A stretch of 64,000 bases of DNA from NCBI RefSeq assembly GCF_019393635.1, contig NC_057866.1, positions 10,798,223-10,862,222 on the forward strand. The letters run 5' to 3'. A model generated the notes under the pieces. That model was not told the origin of the DNA. It worked only from the letters and a program-made list of their open reading frames with translations, and did not search any database. Below are positions 36,616 through 47,613 of this stretch, piece after piece. Both the position numbers and the translations under genes were made by a program. Positions within the stretch are counted from its first letter, which is position 1. Every line of letters begins with the position of its first letter. The DNA is from Dromiciops gliroides. Its lineage: Eukaryota > Chordata > Mammalia > Microbiotheria > Microbiotheriidae.

Positions 36616-36691
36616 TATGTCGGGGGGCGGAGTCCCTCGGGGCGGGGCCAGCGCCCAGAGGGGCGGGGTTCCCGAGGGGGCCACGAGGAAC

Positions 36692-38665
36692 TCAGGTGAC
36701 GAGACGATTCTTCAGGTTCCTGCGGAGCTGGTCCACGTGCCGCTGGAGCTGCTGGGTCAGCTTATGGTCTTGCCCGATCCCCTTGCGGTAACCTGAGAGG
36801 GGATCAGGAGGCGGGATCCAGCGCGCGCAGGTGGGCACCTGCTGGCACCGGCCCGCCCCCATGGAGCCTTTCTCGCCAAGGTCGCCCAGTTTTTCCCCCA
36901 TGCACTTTCTGGATCGGCCCGGACCTGGGCTTTCAGCCCGTGTACACCTCGGCACTTTGCCTAGGCACTCAAAGCTGAAGGACGCGCCATGGTCCCACAG
37001 TCCCTACGCATGGCTGGAGCAGGACTCGAACCTAGATCTGACCTAGAGGCCTGAGCCGGCTACCCCTCTGCACTATGCTACGGCCGCCTTGCCTTTCCAC
37101 CTCTCAGCAGGAGAATGACAGGAATCATCCCTACCCTGCGGGCGTCTCGGGGCTGTAGTGGAGACGTAGGAATGGACGTTGGAGAGGGACAACGTCCCTA
37201 GGTGACCTCCCCGCCCCTCCCCTGAACCCCATTTCCATGGACCTCCCTCCCGGCCCAGCCCTGGTCCCGAGGGGGTGTATGGGGTGGGGGCGCTCACTAT
37301 GGAGGCTTTTTGTAAGGATTTCCAGCGCCTCCTGCTCCATGAGGTTGACCAGAGACAGGGGTAGCTGAGAATGGAAGGAAGAAACAGCTGCTAGGGCACG
37401 GGGTTCAGGGAGAAGCTTCCCAGTCTCCGCCAGAGAGGGGAGAATCGAGAACCAGACCCACTCCCAGAGTCCCAGCCCTCGGTGCGCACGCACTCGATTC
37501 TGTAGCTCAGCCCAGTAAGCGCGGTGCGTAGCATCTCGAGATCCCATGTAGCCTTCCCCATCTAACTCTGGAGGGCGGGGGGGGGGGGGGTGAGAAACGA
37601 GAGAGTAATTATAGTCAACACACAGACCCTTCCGGAGTCCCTGACTCCCGCTGACAGCCCACTGAGGGGCTTGGGATGGCCACTGAAAGAATCATGTCTC
37701 TTCCTGGCCCAGGAGTGCCAGGCCTTCCCATCTAGGGACCTGGAAAGGTGCTGAAGGGGATGGATCCCTCCCCTTGACCTGCAGAGCGCCCTCCGGGGTC
37801 TCCCTTGGAGAGGCGCCCAGCAGGTCGCAGCCCTCCCCAGCCCTGACAGACCAGGGAATCGTTTAGGGTTGCTCCTATCGACGTCCTCTACGTTTTTCCC
37901 CAGAGTGGGCTTGCTCGGGGGCTCCTCGAACGTGGCGCTAACCGCCGCGCGGCTAAAGTCGGACGAGTCCCCGTCTGTCATGGTGCTTTGCTTCCTCCAA
38001 TTAAGGGGCGCAACCCTGCTAGAGCTGGTGTCGATGCTGCTGTCCCGTTCCCTGCTCCACTTGCCCTCTTGGTTCCGTTGAGCCGCGCCCGCCGTTGCCC
38101 AAAGCTTCCGCGCTTCCCTTCGGGATGCGGGGCTTTCCTCCGAGAACATCTGGGAATCTTCCGACTCCTGCCGAGGAGAGGAGAGGGAGTCGCTGGGCTA
38201 GGGAGGACCGAGGGGAAGGAGCCGGAAGCGCGAGACACTGCTTCGGTGCCGGGAGGTCGTCCCAACCCTCCCCTCCCCTCTCCTCCTCAAGGGTCCTGAG
38301 GCCAGTTCTGCCGTCTTCCCTGGTCACGAGTTAGAGGGGGAGGACAGCGAGGGGGTCAGAGGATTTCGACTGGGGCCCCTGAGGAACGATAATGCTAAGT
38401 GAAGGGCCCTGAGGGACAGAAAGGACAAGGGGGAGAGGCCGGCCCCCGGGCGAGGGACTGGGAGGAAGGAGGGAAGGTTAGAGTCCACGGCGCTCCTGGC
38501 AGCCAGTGGTCCCAAGCAAAACCTCACTCCAGTCGAGTTCACGAGAGAGCAAACGCCCAAGACCGAGTCCTCTGCGTTCGCTTGGTCCGCCGGAACAGGG
38601 CTTTGGCCCTCTCTTTGGTTTTGTGCTTGGACTTTCTCTGGAAGACTGGAGCCTTTGTTCTCCAT
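36692..38665 (-). CDS. CATSPERZ: CatSper channel auxiliary subunit zeta (TEX40)
   Basis: Small accessory protein of the sperm-flagellum CatSper calcium channel. The C-terminal half is secure: exons 37494-37565 (THRAYWAELQNR), 37298-37364 (LPLSLVNLMEQEALEILTKS) and 36692-36792 (YRKGIGQDHKLTQQLQ), clearly related to the human HRAYWAEQQSR...EALEILTKALRS...GIGRDHFLTKELQ region. The 5' part is inferred: exon 38528-38665 (start MENKGSSLPEKV, donor GGA|GTGAGG) and exon 37892-38167 (acceptor ctcggcag, donor AAC|GTAGAG) keep phase 0 and give about 217 aa against human 200. The donor near 37892 could instead lie a few codons downstream, and the acceptor at 37565 uses the second of two adjacent AGs. The N terminus is serine- and charge-rich and poorly conserved, as in this fast-evolving family. 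Confidence 0.85.
36950..37085 (-). repeat. MIR-type SINE in a CATSPERZ intron
   Basis: Diverged copy: 'ggactcgaacctagatctga' is the B-box region read from the opposite strand, followed by the 'cactatgctacggccgcc' head. Confidence 0.4.
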
Positions 38666-38929
38666 CCTCTCCCCAACGGTCGGAGTCCGTTGTACAACTG
38701 ACCTCTGAGGGTTGTGCTCCCGGGAAGTGTGTGTGTTGGGGGCTGGGAGGTGAGGGGGTTGGGGGGAGAGAGAAGACGTTGGGATTGAGTCACGAGCCGG
38801 AGTTCGGACCCTACCACTTAAAGGCCACAACTTCCCCTCCACCCGGACGGAGCTTCAGAGTATCCCAGAATGACCAGCTCTAGAACCAACAGGCACCCAG
38901 GAGCCCATCTAGCCCATCCCCTCATCATT

Positions 38930-39155
38930 TTTGTTATTGTTTAGCCGTGTCCGGCTCTTTGTGACCCTATCTGTGGTTTTCTTGGCATTGCCATTTCCTT
39001 CTCCAGCTCATTTTACAAAGATGAGAAAACAGGGTTAAGTGACTTGGCCAGGGTCACACTGCTAGTAAGTGCCTGAGGTTTGATTTGAACTCAGGAAGAT
39101 GAGCCTTTCTGATTCCAAATCCAGTGTTCTCTGCCCACTGCACTAGTAGCTGCTC
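38930..39155 (-). repeat. SINE with RTE-type tail (MAR1-like) between CATSPERZ and KCNK4
   Basis: Reverse-oriented composite: the tail 'ttagccgtgtccggctcttt' of RTE type, then 'cattttacaaagatgag', then a tRNA-like head. It fills most of the 0.8 kb between the CATSPERZ start and the KCNK4 poly(A) signal. A 14-base G run lies at about 39174-39187. Confidence 0.65.
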
Positions 39156-39474
39156 CCCCGTGACAAAACTGATGGGGGGGGGGGGTGGAGCGGGAATCAA
39201 AACCAGTCACTTAAACCAAAGGAGATTTCACTAACAAGTGACTGACTATTGCCCAAGGTCGCATAGCTCAAGGTAGATGTGAGATCTGTACCCAGGCTCT
39301 GAGTGGTCTGTCCAATTCAAGCCGCCTGTGAGCTTTGCCCCCCGCCCCAACCCCCTTAGGGACTCCACGGGGCTATAGCACAGCACACAAGCCCACCCCA
39401 TCCCCACCCCGTCACTCCCGTCCCGTCCTCGGACCCCTAGAGAAGACAAAAGCAGACGGCCGGGAGGCCTCTCC

Positions 39475-39480
39475 TTTATT
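39475..39480 (-). terminator. KCNK4: KCNK4 poly(A) signal
   Basis: AATAAA on the minus strand about 235 bases after the stop codon. Confidence 0.75.
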
Positions 39481-39715
39481 CAGTCAGGCCAAGAAGCACA
39501 GGTGGGAGCCTAGGGTGAGGAAACAGGCAGGGAGCTTCATGGGAAGGAGGAAGAGACGAAGCAGAAGCCCCGGTTCCCAGGATGCCCCCATGAGGAATAG
39601 GAGCTCTTTGGCTGAATGAAAAGCAGGAAGGTGGACGCGGGAAACTGGAGAAGCCTGAAGCCAGGGGTCCTTGCGCAGGAGAGCGCGGTCCTGTCCAGTG
39701 GCTCCCATCCCCTGA

Positions 39716-42700
39716 CTACGCGATCTCCCTCTTGTTTTGGGAGCGACCGGAGTCCCGGGGCCGGGCAGCTTTCCTGGGGTGTTTGAGGCCTCCTCGGCGG
39801 CTGCGGGGGAGTACACCACCCCGCTCACTCTGCGTGTCCGATGACTCGTCAATGAAAGCGAAGTTCTCTCCAGGGTAATCCAAGGGCGCTGAAACAGAGG
39901 TTGTGGGCGGTGTGGAAGGTGCTTTCTCCTTTTCCGGGCTCTGCAGCCTCGGTCCAAGCTTGGCATGGGGCGCCTGGGCTGGTTCGGAGCTTGGCTTGTC
40001 CGGCAGCGGCGGCTCCGTCCCCCGTGCATCCGACCCAGGGCGGTGCGTCATCCGCGCTGTCACCGTGCCGGTCCAGCTGGCTGCCTGAGCTGTAAGGCCG
40101 CCCATCTGCGGGGTGAAAGGAGGGAAGACGGAGTGCATTCGGAGCGTCTCCCATCGCCTTGGGGGGAGGGGATTAAACAATCAAAGTCTGGGGGACTTCG
40201 AAGCACTTTAAGCATCCTATCTGAGCCGCCTAACCAAGAAGCTCAGCGAGGTTGGGTGCCTTATCAAAGACGACCGGCCAGTATCAGAGGCGGGATTAGA
40301 ACTCAGACCCCCGGAGTCTCAGCGCGTGATTGCATGAGACCTTGGCTAAGGGTCCAAAGACCGAACAGTCCCCGCCCTGGCTCAATTTCCACTGTCTTGT
40401 GTTGTGGAGGTTAATCGGCTCTGGCGTCCTCCGCCCCCCAGCCAGCTTTGCTGAGAGGAAGAAATGCTTTGAAAATAAAGATCTAAAGGGCAGCTAGGTG
40501 GCGCAAAGGATAAATCACCGGCCCTGGATTCAGGAGGACCTGAATTCAAATCTGACCTCAGACACTTTACACACTTACTAGCTGTGTGACCCCGGGCAAG
40601 TCACTTAACCCCAATTGCCTTTAAAAAAAAAAGAAAAAAAAGAGGCCTGAGCTCAGTGGGAAGAAGGCTGGGAGGCAGCTAGGTGGTGCAGTGGATAAAG
40701 CACAGGCCCTGGATTCAGGAGGACCTGAGTTCAAATCCAGCCTCAGACACTTGTCACTTACTAGCTGTGTGACCCTGAGCAAGTCACTTAACCCTCATTG
40801 CCCTGCAAAAAAAAAAAAAAATCTAGCGGAAGGAGATGGGGGAGAGCAATTAGCGTGTGAGCGGGTGATGTCTCCCACCGAGCTAGCAAGTTCTCTAGAG
40901 TCCCCATGGAGCCTCCTAGGAATGGGGGGGGGGGGGCAGGCGAGTGCTCTGCATACAGCTAGGCCTCTTAGAGTATAATAACGTGGGGTGTATGAGGGAG
41001 GCCGAATATGCAAAGCGCCTGCCCCGTCGGGGAGAGGCGCCTCCCTACCTCAGCCCGAGTGCGGCGCGACACGACCCGGAGCCAGTTCCCGATCATGGTG
41101 AGGATGGAGGCGAAGTAAGCGAGGCCCATCAGAATCCAGAACCAGACGATGGGCTGGTAGGCCGGGAACTCCTGCTCAGGGTTCGCGCCTGGGGGCAGCC
41201 GGCGGAGTTGGGGTCGGGCGGGGCAGGAGCTGCTGCGGACCGGCTGCTCTCCTCCCCTGCCCCTCGCCCCCAGGGCGTGAACCTGGATGAGCTTCCGCTC
41301 CCCTGCCCGCCACCGGCCCTGCCACCATCTCTCCACGGCTCCGGATACGTACAGCCGGGTCCCTCCCTCCCTGGCTCCGGCCTCTCACCCACCGGCCACG
41401 AAGTCCCCGAAGCCCACGGTGGTGAGCGTCACGATGATGAAGTAGAGGGCCTCCAGTGTACTCCAGTCCTCCATGTAGCGGAACACGAACATGGGAGCCA
41501 AAACGAAGAGAAGACAGCCAACCACGAGGAAGAGCAGCGCCGAGAGCGATCGCACCAGAGCCGGCTGCACCCGCCACTTCTGGGGGAGGGGAGGGGGCGG
41601 CACAGAGAGAGACCCCGACATGAGTTAGGCTGGGTCCAGATGCATTAGACAGCCCCTGGTCCAGCCGTCCCTTTTTACAGAGAGGGAAGAGCTGGCCATC
41701 ACCCAGGATTAGAGCATTTTAGAGTCCTCATTTGCTTAGGAATAATCCCAATTCCCACTTCTCGGAGGCTTTCGGGTCTTCGAGGTGCTTTCCTCACAAA
41801 CTTCCTGCAAAGCTTGCCACCCCCACTTTACAGAAGAGGAAGCTGAGACAAAGGGGCTGGGGTGGCAGCTCCACGTTAGCGTTGGGTGTCTCTGACTCCA
41901 GGTCCAGCTCCGTCCCCCCTCCGGGTTGGGGATGCGGAGGAGGCCATGTAGGGAATGGACAGAGACCAAAACAGGTGGCCGCTCACCAAAAAAATGGCTT
42001 CCACGTGGCCAATGCCCCGGCGCAGGGCAGAGCCCAGCTTGTCGCCAACACCAGCCAACAGCATCCCGAACAGAGGGATCCCCACCAGTGCATAGAAAAT
42101 GCAGAAAATTCGAGCCTCGTCTGTGAGCAGCACCATGTTTCCATAGCCTGGGTGAGATAGAGGGTCAGCCTCCTCCGTGCCCGAAGCTCTACCCTCTGGA
42201 AAGCCCCAGCCAGCCCAGACTGGCCCTAACGAGGTAGGCCAGGCTACCCTGGAGAGTAGTAAGAAGCAGGGCCAGGAAGGTGGGGAGCAGCTAGTCTGCA
42301 CAGGGAATTGGAGATGCTCCAGTGACTTCCTCTAATTTAGTCCCCAGTTTAAATGACCCCATGTCTCCACAGATGATGAGCCCCAGTAAAGAAGGCAGGT
42401 GAATAGAGTGAAGGGGCTGCCAGGCCCTTGGTAGGAAGAAAGTCCCTGAAGAACCTGGGCTCAGGCCCCTTCCCCCTCCCCTCTTCTCTTCCTCTCCTCC
42501 ATTCTTCCCGCTGACCTGGCCCTAGCTCTCTGCTGGTGATCTATCACCCCGGTGACCCTCTCCACACACCGATGGTGGTGACAATGGTGCCAGCAAAGAA
42601 GAAGGCACTGCCCAGGTTCCAGGCTGATCGAGTGATATTGGTGAAGTAGTCCCCAGGTTCTGCACCCATGGCCAGGTCATTGGCCACCTGCTACAGGATG

Positions 42701-44254
42701 GAAAGGCAGGAATTAAAGGGCTGTCAGCACGCTCCCCAGCCCCACCCCATCCACTGGAGCTCAGATCACCTACTTTCTGGGCTTCTCCAGACCAGCCCCC
42801 ACCTCTCCTAAGCTTTAGGAGCTGGATGAGAGCTCAGAGCTCCACTTGTCTAGCAGTGTCTCTTTATTGAAGTCCAGACAAGGAAAAAGATTTGATGAGG
42901 GTCTCAGAGCTCACAAATAGCAGGTCTTTGAACACCCAATCATTTGTGCTAAACCAATCTCCCATAATACCAGCTGGTCCCTCAAAACCCTGCCTCTGCC
43001 TCCCTAATAGCTCCTCCCAGGTTCACGAACTTAGCCTCTCCCCCGAAGAGCTTTGACTGCTTCCCATCCCCCTTAGCTATACCAGTAGGAATTGGACCAC
43101 CCAGCCCCAGCATCACCCTTCCTAGCTGCCACTTTACTCAGAGACCTCCTACCCCAGAAATTTGGAGTGATTCGACCCCCCTCTTCAAGCTTTGCTCCTC
43201 AGTATTTTTTCAAGATGTACAACATTTCCATTGCAGTGAGGAAAATGGGTCACTTCTTTCTGTGGTCTGTGCAGAGAGCCCAGGCCCTGGCCTTTTAGAG
43301 AACGGCAGCACCAGCAGTACAGAGAAATTCTTTTGATGCCAGATCCCTATCCCCCCCACCCCACCCGAAGCAACACCTCCCCAACACACGTACCTTTTTC
43401 TGACAAAGCTGCTCCATCCTCCAGAACGTACTGGGTTTTCTCAGCCCCCTGTGGGTGCCTCTTGCCTAATATTCCTTAAGCTCCAAGGGGGGGAAGGAGC
43501 TGGGCATAGATTTTTTTTAAATCACCTATTACAGTTTAATCTTAGCTTTTGAATAACTGATTCTGAAGTCCAACAGAAGAAACCCCCTTGGTAGCAGCCC
43601 CATTTTCCAAGCCTCTTCTCCAAGCAAAGACCTGTTGAGGTCTCAGTGGGGTTTCAGCCTGACACCTAAATGAGTTGTAAAAAGCGTGGGGGCGGGGGGA
43701 GGGAGGGAGAGAAACTCTCTTCTAGCTGTACCTGCTCAACTGCTGTTTTATTTTCAAACCCGCCCCCAACCCTTTCCCCAGAGCCTGCTGTCCTTTTCTT
43801 CCTTGGTACACTCCCATCCATTGATTGTTTGGGTGTGTTAGAGGGAGAATAAGAGAACCTTCCTCATCCAGTTCCCAGCTCTGAGTTGGGGAACCCCACC
43901 ACCACCCAGCTGAGTTCCCAGAGAAAGAGGTCCCATAGTTGACTGACATTCACAGGCCTCTTTTAAAATCCTGGGGCCCTCCTCCCACTCTGTCTCCTGT
44001 GAGCACCACAACATGGAAGGCCCCAGCTGGTGGTGTCCGCACTTCCTGCCCCCCACTCACCTCACCTCTATAAGAGCCTGCAGTGTGCTCAGGTTAACAC
44101 AAGGGTGTGCCCGAAGGAACTTTGCTCGGGTCTCTTCCAAACTGATGCGAGCTTGCCGTTCCATTGGGAGCTCAAATGCCCTGAACACAAGGGCACCTGA
44201 CACCAGGTAGAGCAGCACCAGAATCAACAGTGCCAGTAGGGTGGTGCTTCTCAT
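39716..44254 (-). CDS. KCNK4: Two-pore-domain potassium channel TRAAK, complete, 6 coding exons
   Basis: Mechano-, lipid- and heat-sensitive K2P leak channel of neuronal membranes. Coding exons (minus): 44066-44254, 42570-42687, 41987-42147, 41393-41579, 41049-41188 and 39716-40105; phases agree, giving 394 aa (human 393). M1 is near residues 4-25. The extracellular cap carries the conserved Cys52 and sequons at Asn54 (NLS) and Asn80 (NIT). Pore 1 is TIGYG at 101-105 and pore 2 is TVGFG at 210-214, with M2, M3 and M4 around them. The cytosolic tail has the conserved [15 protein letters not shown]-type block (here [17 protein letters not shown]) and a basic end. The human NSTSNSS double sequon is replaced by the single NIT. 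In human, transcripts are known to read through from KCNK4 into CATSPERZ, the next gene here too. Confidence 0.97.
40489..40635 (+). repeat. Marsupial SINE in KCNK4 intron
   Basis: WSINE1/SINE1_MD-type copy with a mutated A box (GGCGCAAAGG), full B box and A-rich tail. Just upstream, 40190-40330 is a reverse MIR-type fragment. Confidence 0.85.
40669..40822 (+). repeat. Second marsupial SINE in the same KCNK4 intron
   Basis: Complete copy, A and B boxes intact, ending in A15. It lies about 35 bases beyond the previous SINE. Confidence 0.9.
42690..44060. other. KCNK4 first coding intron, no recognisable feature
   Basis: About 1.4 kb between the first two coding exons. I see pyrimidine-rich unique sequence and no SINE, ORF or motif I can support. 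Confidence 0.6.
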
Positions 44255-44258
44255 GGCA

Positions 44259-44336
44259 CTACTGGAAAAGGTGCAGACGCCCAGCCGGGAGCTCCAAGTC
44301 AGCCCCGAATCTTCTGATCACAGTGGTGACAAACAT
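44259..44336 (-). other. Upstream ORF in the KCNK4 leader, 25 codons
   Basis: The first coding exon appears to start at an acceptor (ctctccccag) ending at 44342. Within its leader an ATG at 44334-44336 opens 25 codons that stop with TAG only 4 bases before the TRAAK start codon, in another frame. It could damp translation or favour reinitiation; no peptide function is claimed. Confidence 0.5.
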
Positions 44337-45029
44337 GGGCCCTGGGGAGAGGGAGCGTGTATCACAGCAGAATCTGCCTGATGCCAACTATGCCCCCTCC
44401 AAAAAGCCATTCCCTTAACTTCCTTATCGGTGCCCACTCCTTGCCCCACATTTTCCTCTTGGAAGCCTGTGTCTGCTGCACTTCATCCCCAGCCTGACCC
44501 TCCTTCCACTTCCCAGTGCCCACCCCCCACTGGTCCTGGGTGGGCCCTCAGTTCACCCACTCCAGAAACCAGGCTCATCCTTCACTGCTAATCTGTGCCC
44601 ACTTCCTCTGCCCCTCTTCTCCCTCCTCCTCCTCCTCCCCTACAGCATTACCCCTTCCCTTACCTCCACTGCCCCTTTCATCAGCCCTGCTCTTGGGCTC
44701 TTATAGAAGGGGGAAAGGGGAAGAGAGGAGATGGAAAGGGGGAGGGGGAGAAAAAGCCAGAGCAGATAAAGAGGAGCCGGACAAGCTAGAGGGAGAGGGC
44801 CAGAGGGGGAGGGAGGAAGAGGAGAATGGGTGATGGAGAGGAAAGAGCAGGGGGGCTGGAGAGAGACCCCGAGAAGGGGAGAGGGAGGATTGCTGAGACC
44901 AGGGGCAGGAGGCAGAGCGGAAAAGGCGGCATGCAGCAGCAGAGTGATGGAGAACTGCAGAAGAGGAGGGTCGGAGGGAAGGAGGGACAGAGCCAGCCGG
45001 GGAGCCAGGGTGAGAGGGAGGAGTCCACC

Positions 45030-46235
45030 ACCGAGAGCGGATCCCTCCAAGCCCCCCAGCCCTGGGGCCCGCTCCCTCCCTTCGGCTGCCGCCACACCTG
45101 GCCCGGCCCCGCCCTGCTCCGTGTCTGGCTGCAGCATCCTCCCGCTGATGGAGCCGGGCGCCCCAGTTGGCCCGGGGCGGGGGAGGGGTACGGGAGCCTG
45201 GTCGAGTCGGACACTTGGGCAGAGAGAGCTCGCTGGCCCCGCAGCCCCGACCCTAAGGGCGGGTGCAGAGCTCCCCGGGGGCACCCCTCGCCTCCCCGTC
45301 TCAGTCCCGGTGTTTCAAGCAACAGCCGCAGGGCGGGTCCAGCAAAGCAGGAGGTGCCCCCCCCGGGGGGGCCGGGGGTGGGGAAGGAGAGCAGAGAGGG
45401 GCTCCCGCACAGCCAGAACCTTGGACCCCGCGTGGGAGGAGGGTGGGCAAGAGATTCTGCAGGTCCCAGTTACTGGAAGGCGCCCGGGAGAGGGCGTGAC
45501 GGCTCCCGAGGACGCCTGAGGGACCGACAGACCAGCTGGTCGGGAACCGCAGTGACCGCAGGAGCGGCCCCGCAGACAGCGCCCCCGCCGGAGCCCCAAG
45601 CGCACGGACCGTCCGCCGGAGGTGGGAACAGACCGATAAACGGGCCACCCCGGCGCACACGCGTCCGCGCACGGCCCACACTCCGCCTTCTCGTGGGCTC
45701 ATCCACAGACTCACCAATTGTCCACGCGTGTACTCACGCCACCCATAGATTCACGCAGGTGGACACTCACCACGCTCACGCACCACACACACACATTCAC
45801 ATACACCATCCGTTTTCCCCGCCCCACCCCGCCGCCAATCCAACACTCACGTTCACACCGAGACACGCGCGATCTCCCGTGACCATCAGCACCATTCCCT
45901 GGAGCTAGAGGCCAACCTGTGGGCCCCGGACCGTCCCCGGCCCACTCTGACCGGCTGCCAGCCCCTTGTCCTGCCCCCACCCGCCGCCTCGTTGCTTTGC
46001 GGATGCATCCCGAAGTCCCAACTGTGTGCAGCAGCTGCGGGGGCGTGGGGAAGCCCCGAGAGAAACCACCCTGCTCCAACACAGGCACACAAGCGAGCTG
46101 GCCGTGACTAACGTTGTCTGAGCTGGTCAGAGGCAGACCCCCCCCCTCCACCTTTCCTGCCCTCCCACACCTTCTCCAGGGCGACTCTTCATCCTAGCCC
46201 ACCCCTACCAGGACTTAGTCTTTTCCTTACCTGAT
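45030..46235 (-). promoter_or_regulatory. KCNK4: Probable KCNK4 5' noncoding region
   Basis: CpG-rich stretch (about 45,040-45,700) upstream of the KCNK4 coding exon, with a minus-strand donor CAG|GTAAGG ending at 46231 that could end a noncoding first exon. Open frames over this stretch are arginine- and proline-rich shadows on both strands. From 46,240 to 47,330 no gene or repeat is evident. Confidence 0.35.
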
Positions 46236-47344
46236 CTGGCCCCCAGGCCCGATATGCCCAGCCCAACAGTGGGCAACCCAGGACAGGCACGTCCTGGAGG
46301 AGAGGGGTCGGTAAAGTGCCCAAAGGAAACAAACCAGTGTGCTCAGTGGGCACTACCCAGCCAATCCTCAGGAGTCTTCCCAGTCTCCCTGGCCCTTGGG
46401 GACAGACGAGCCCCTCTGCTTAGCATTTTCAGCAGGGCCCTGGTCTAAGTACAGGGTGGGGCAGCAAGGACCAAGCTGAGAACTCTGGGGGCTTGGCTCT
46501 CCTGCTCTAGCATCAGCATCATTTCCCAGAAGAGAGCACCTGAGGGCAAGGGAGATGGGCAGGCCAGGCGGGATGCCCCATCCTACGGACACCAGGACCT
46601 CCCATCCTGACCTCACTTGCTCCATAGGGTGTGCAAGGTAGGGTTACGTGGGTGTTAACTCGTGAGCGATGACATTTGAACCCAGGTCTTGATGCTCCAA
46701 GCCCAGCCCTCTTCCCATTGCCTCCAATCTGCTTCCCCTGCCCGTCCATCTGCCCAACAGTTCCATGAAGTGCCTGTGCCCAGCCTCACCCCCTCTACCC
46801 CAGCCCCTGACTTCTGGAAGCTGAGAGAGCTCATTTGTTCCATCAATTCCCTTGATTTGGAGAGCCTGGTGGCTCTTTAGCCACTTGGCCCTAGATCCAC
46901 TGGTCCATGCCTTGCCACCCCCCAACCCTCCAAGGCCTAGAGAGACTGACTTCAGAGTGTCCTCACAGGGGACAATCGAGCCCGAGTCATGGAACTGTGC
47001 AGAATGACAAGGACCTGAGAATCCCGTGCTTCCTCAGAAGGGGGCAGATTCAAAACAAGGCCCACTTTAGTGAAGAGGCCCACCCTTATTCCTAGGCCTT
47101 CCATGGGAGGGGAAGCTGAGACAGGGAAGGATCCACTGATCTTCCCCCACACCAGGCCCTTGTGCCAAGGATAGGAGGCAATCCATGGAGATGCAGAGGT
47201 GGGGGAAGTGGGGGGAATTGGGTGGAGCCCTGGCCTTAGAGTCAGGCTCCCTGTCTTTGTAGCCCAGGTCAGGGCCTAGAAGTCAAGTCTGAGTCGAGAG
47301 AGCACAAGCATCAGACCACAGCTCCAATGGGGGCATGGGCACTG

Positions 47345-47350
47345 TTTATT
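47345..47350 (-). terminator. GPR137: GPR137 poly(A) signal
   Basis: AATAAA on the minus strand about 265 bases after the stop codon. Confidence 0.75.
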
Positions 47351-47613
47351 GAGCAGCAGGCACAAAAGAGGTAGCGGGTTCCAAGTGGTGGATGGTGCCA
47401 CCCCCAGCAGGAGGCAGAAGCTCACTACAAGAGGCGTGGCTACGGGGCTGGACCCAGCACTAGAAGCTGCAGACTCAGCAGGGGCAAGGGCAGAGGGCAG
47501 GGCTGCGGCCAGACTGGGCAGGCAGGCAAGCAGGAAGGCTGGGGGCATCTAGAAGAGGAGACACCCCACCCCCGCCCCCCTGCCCCACCCCCCCCCACAG
47601 GAGAGGAGGGGGC

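Noticed and set aside
44826-45908. 360-codon open frame on the plus strand upstream of KCNK4
   Set aside because: Low-complexity Arg/Gly/Pro composition from GC-rich promoter DNA, with competing open frames on the other strand and no recognisable family.
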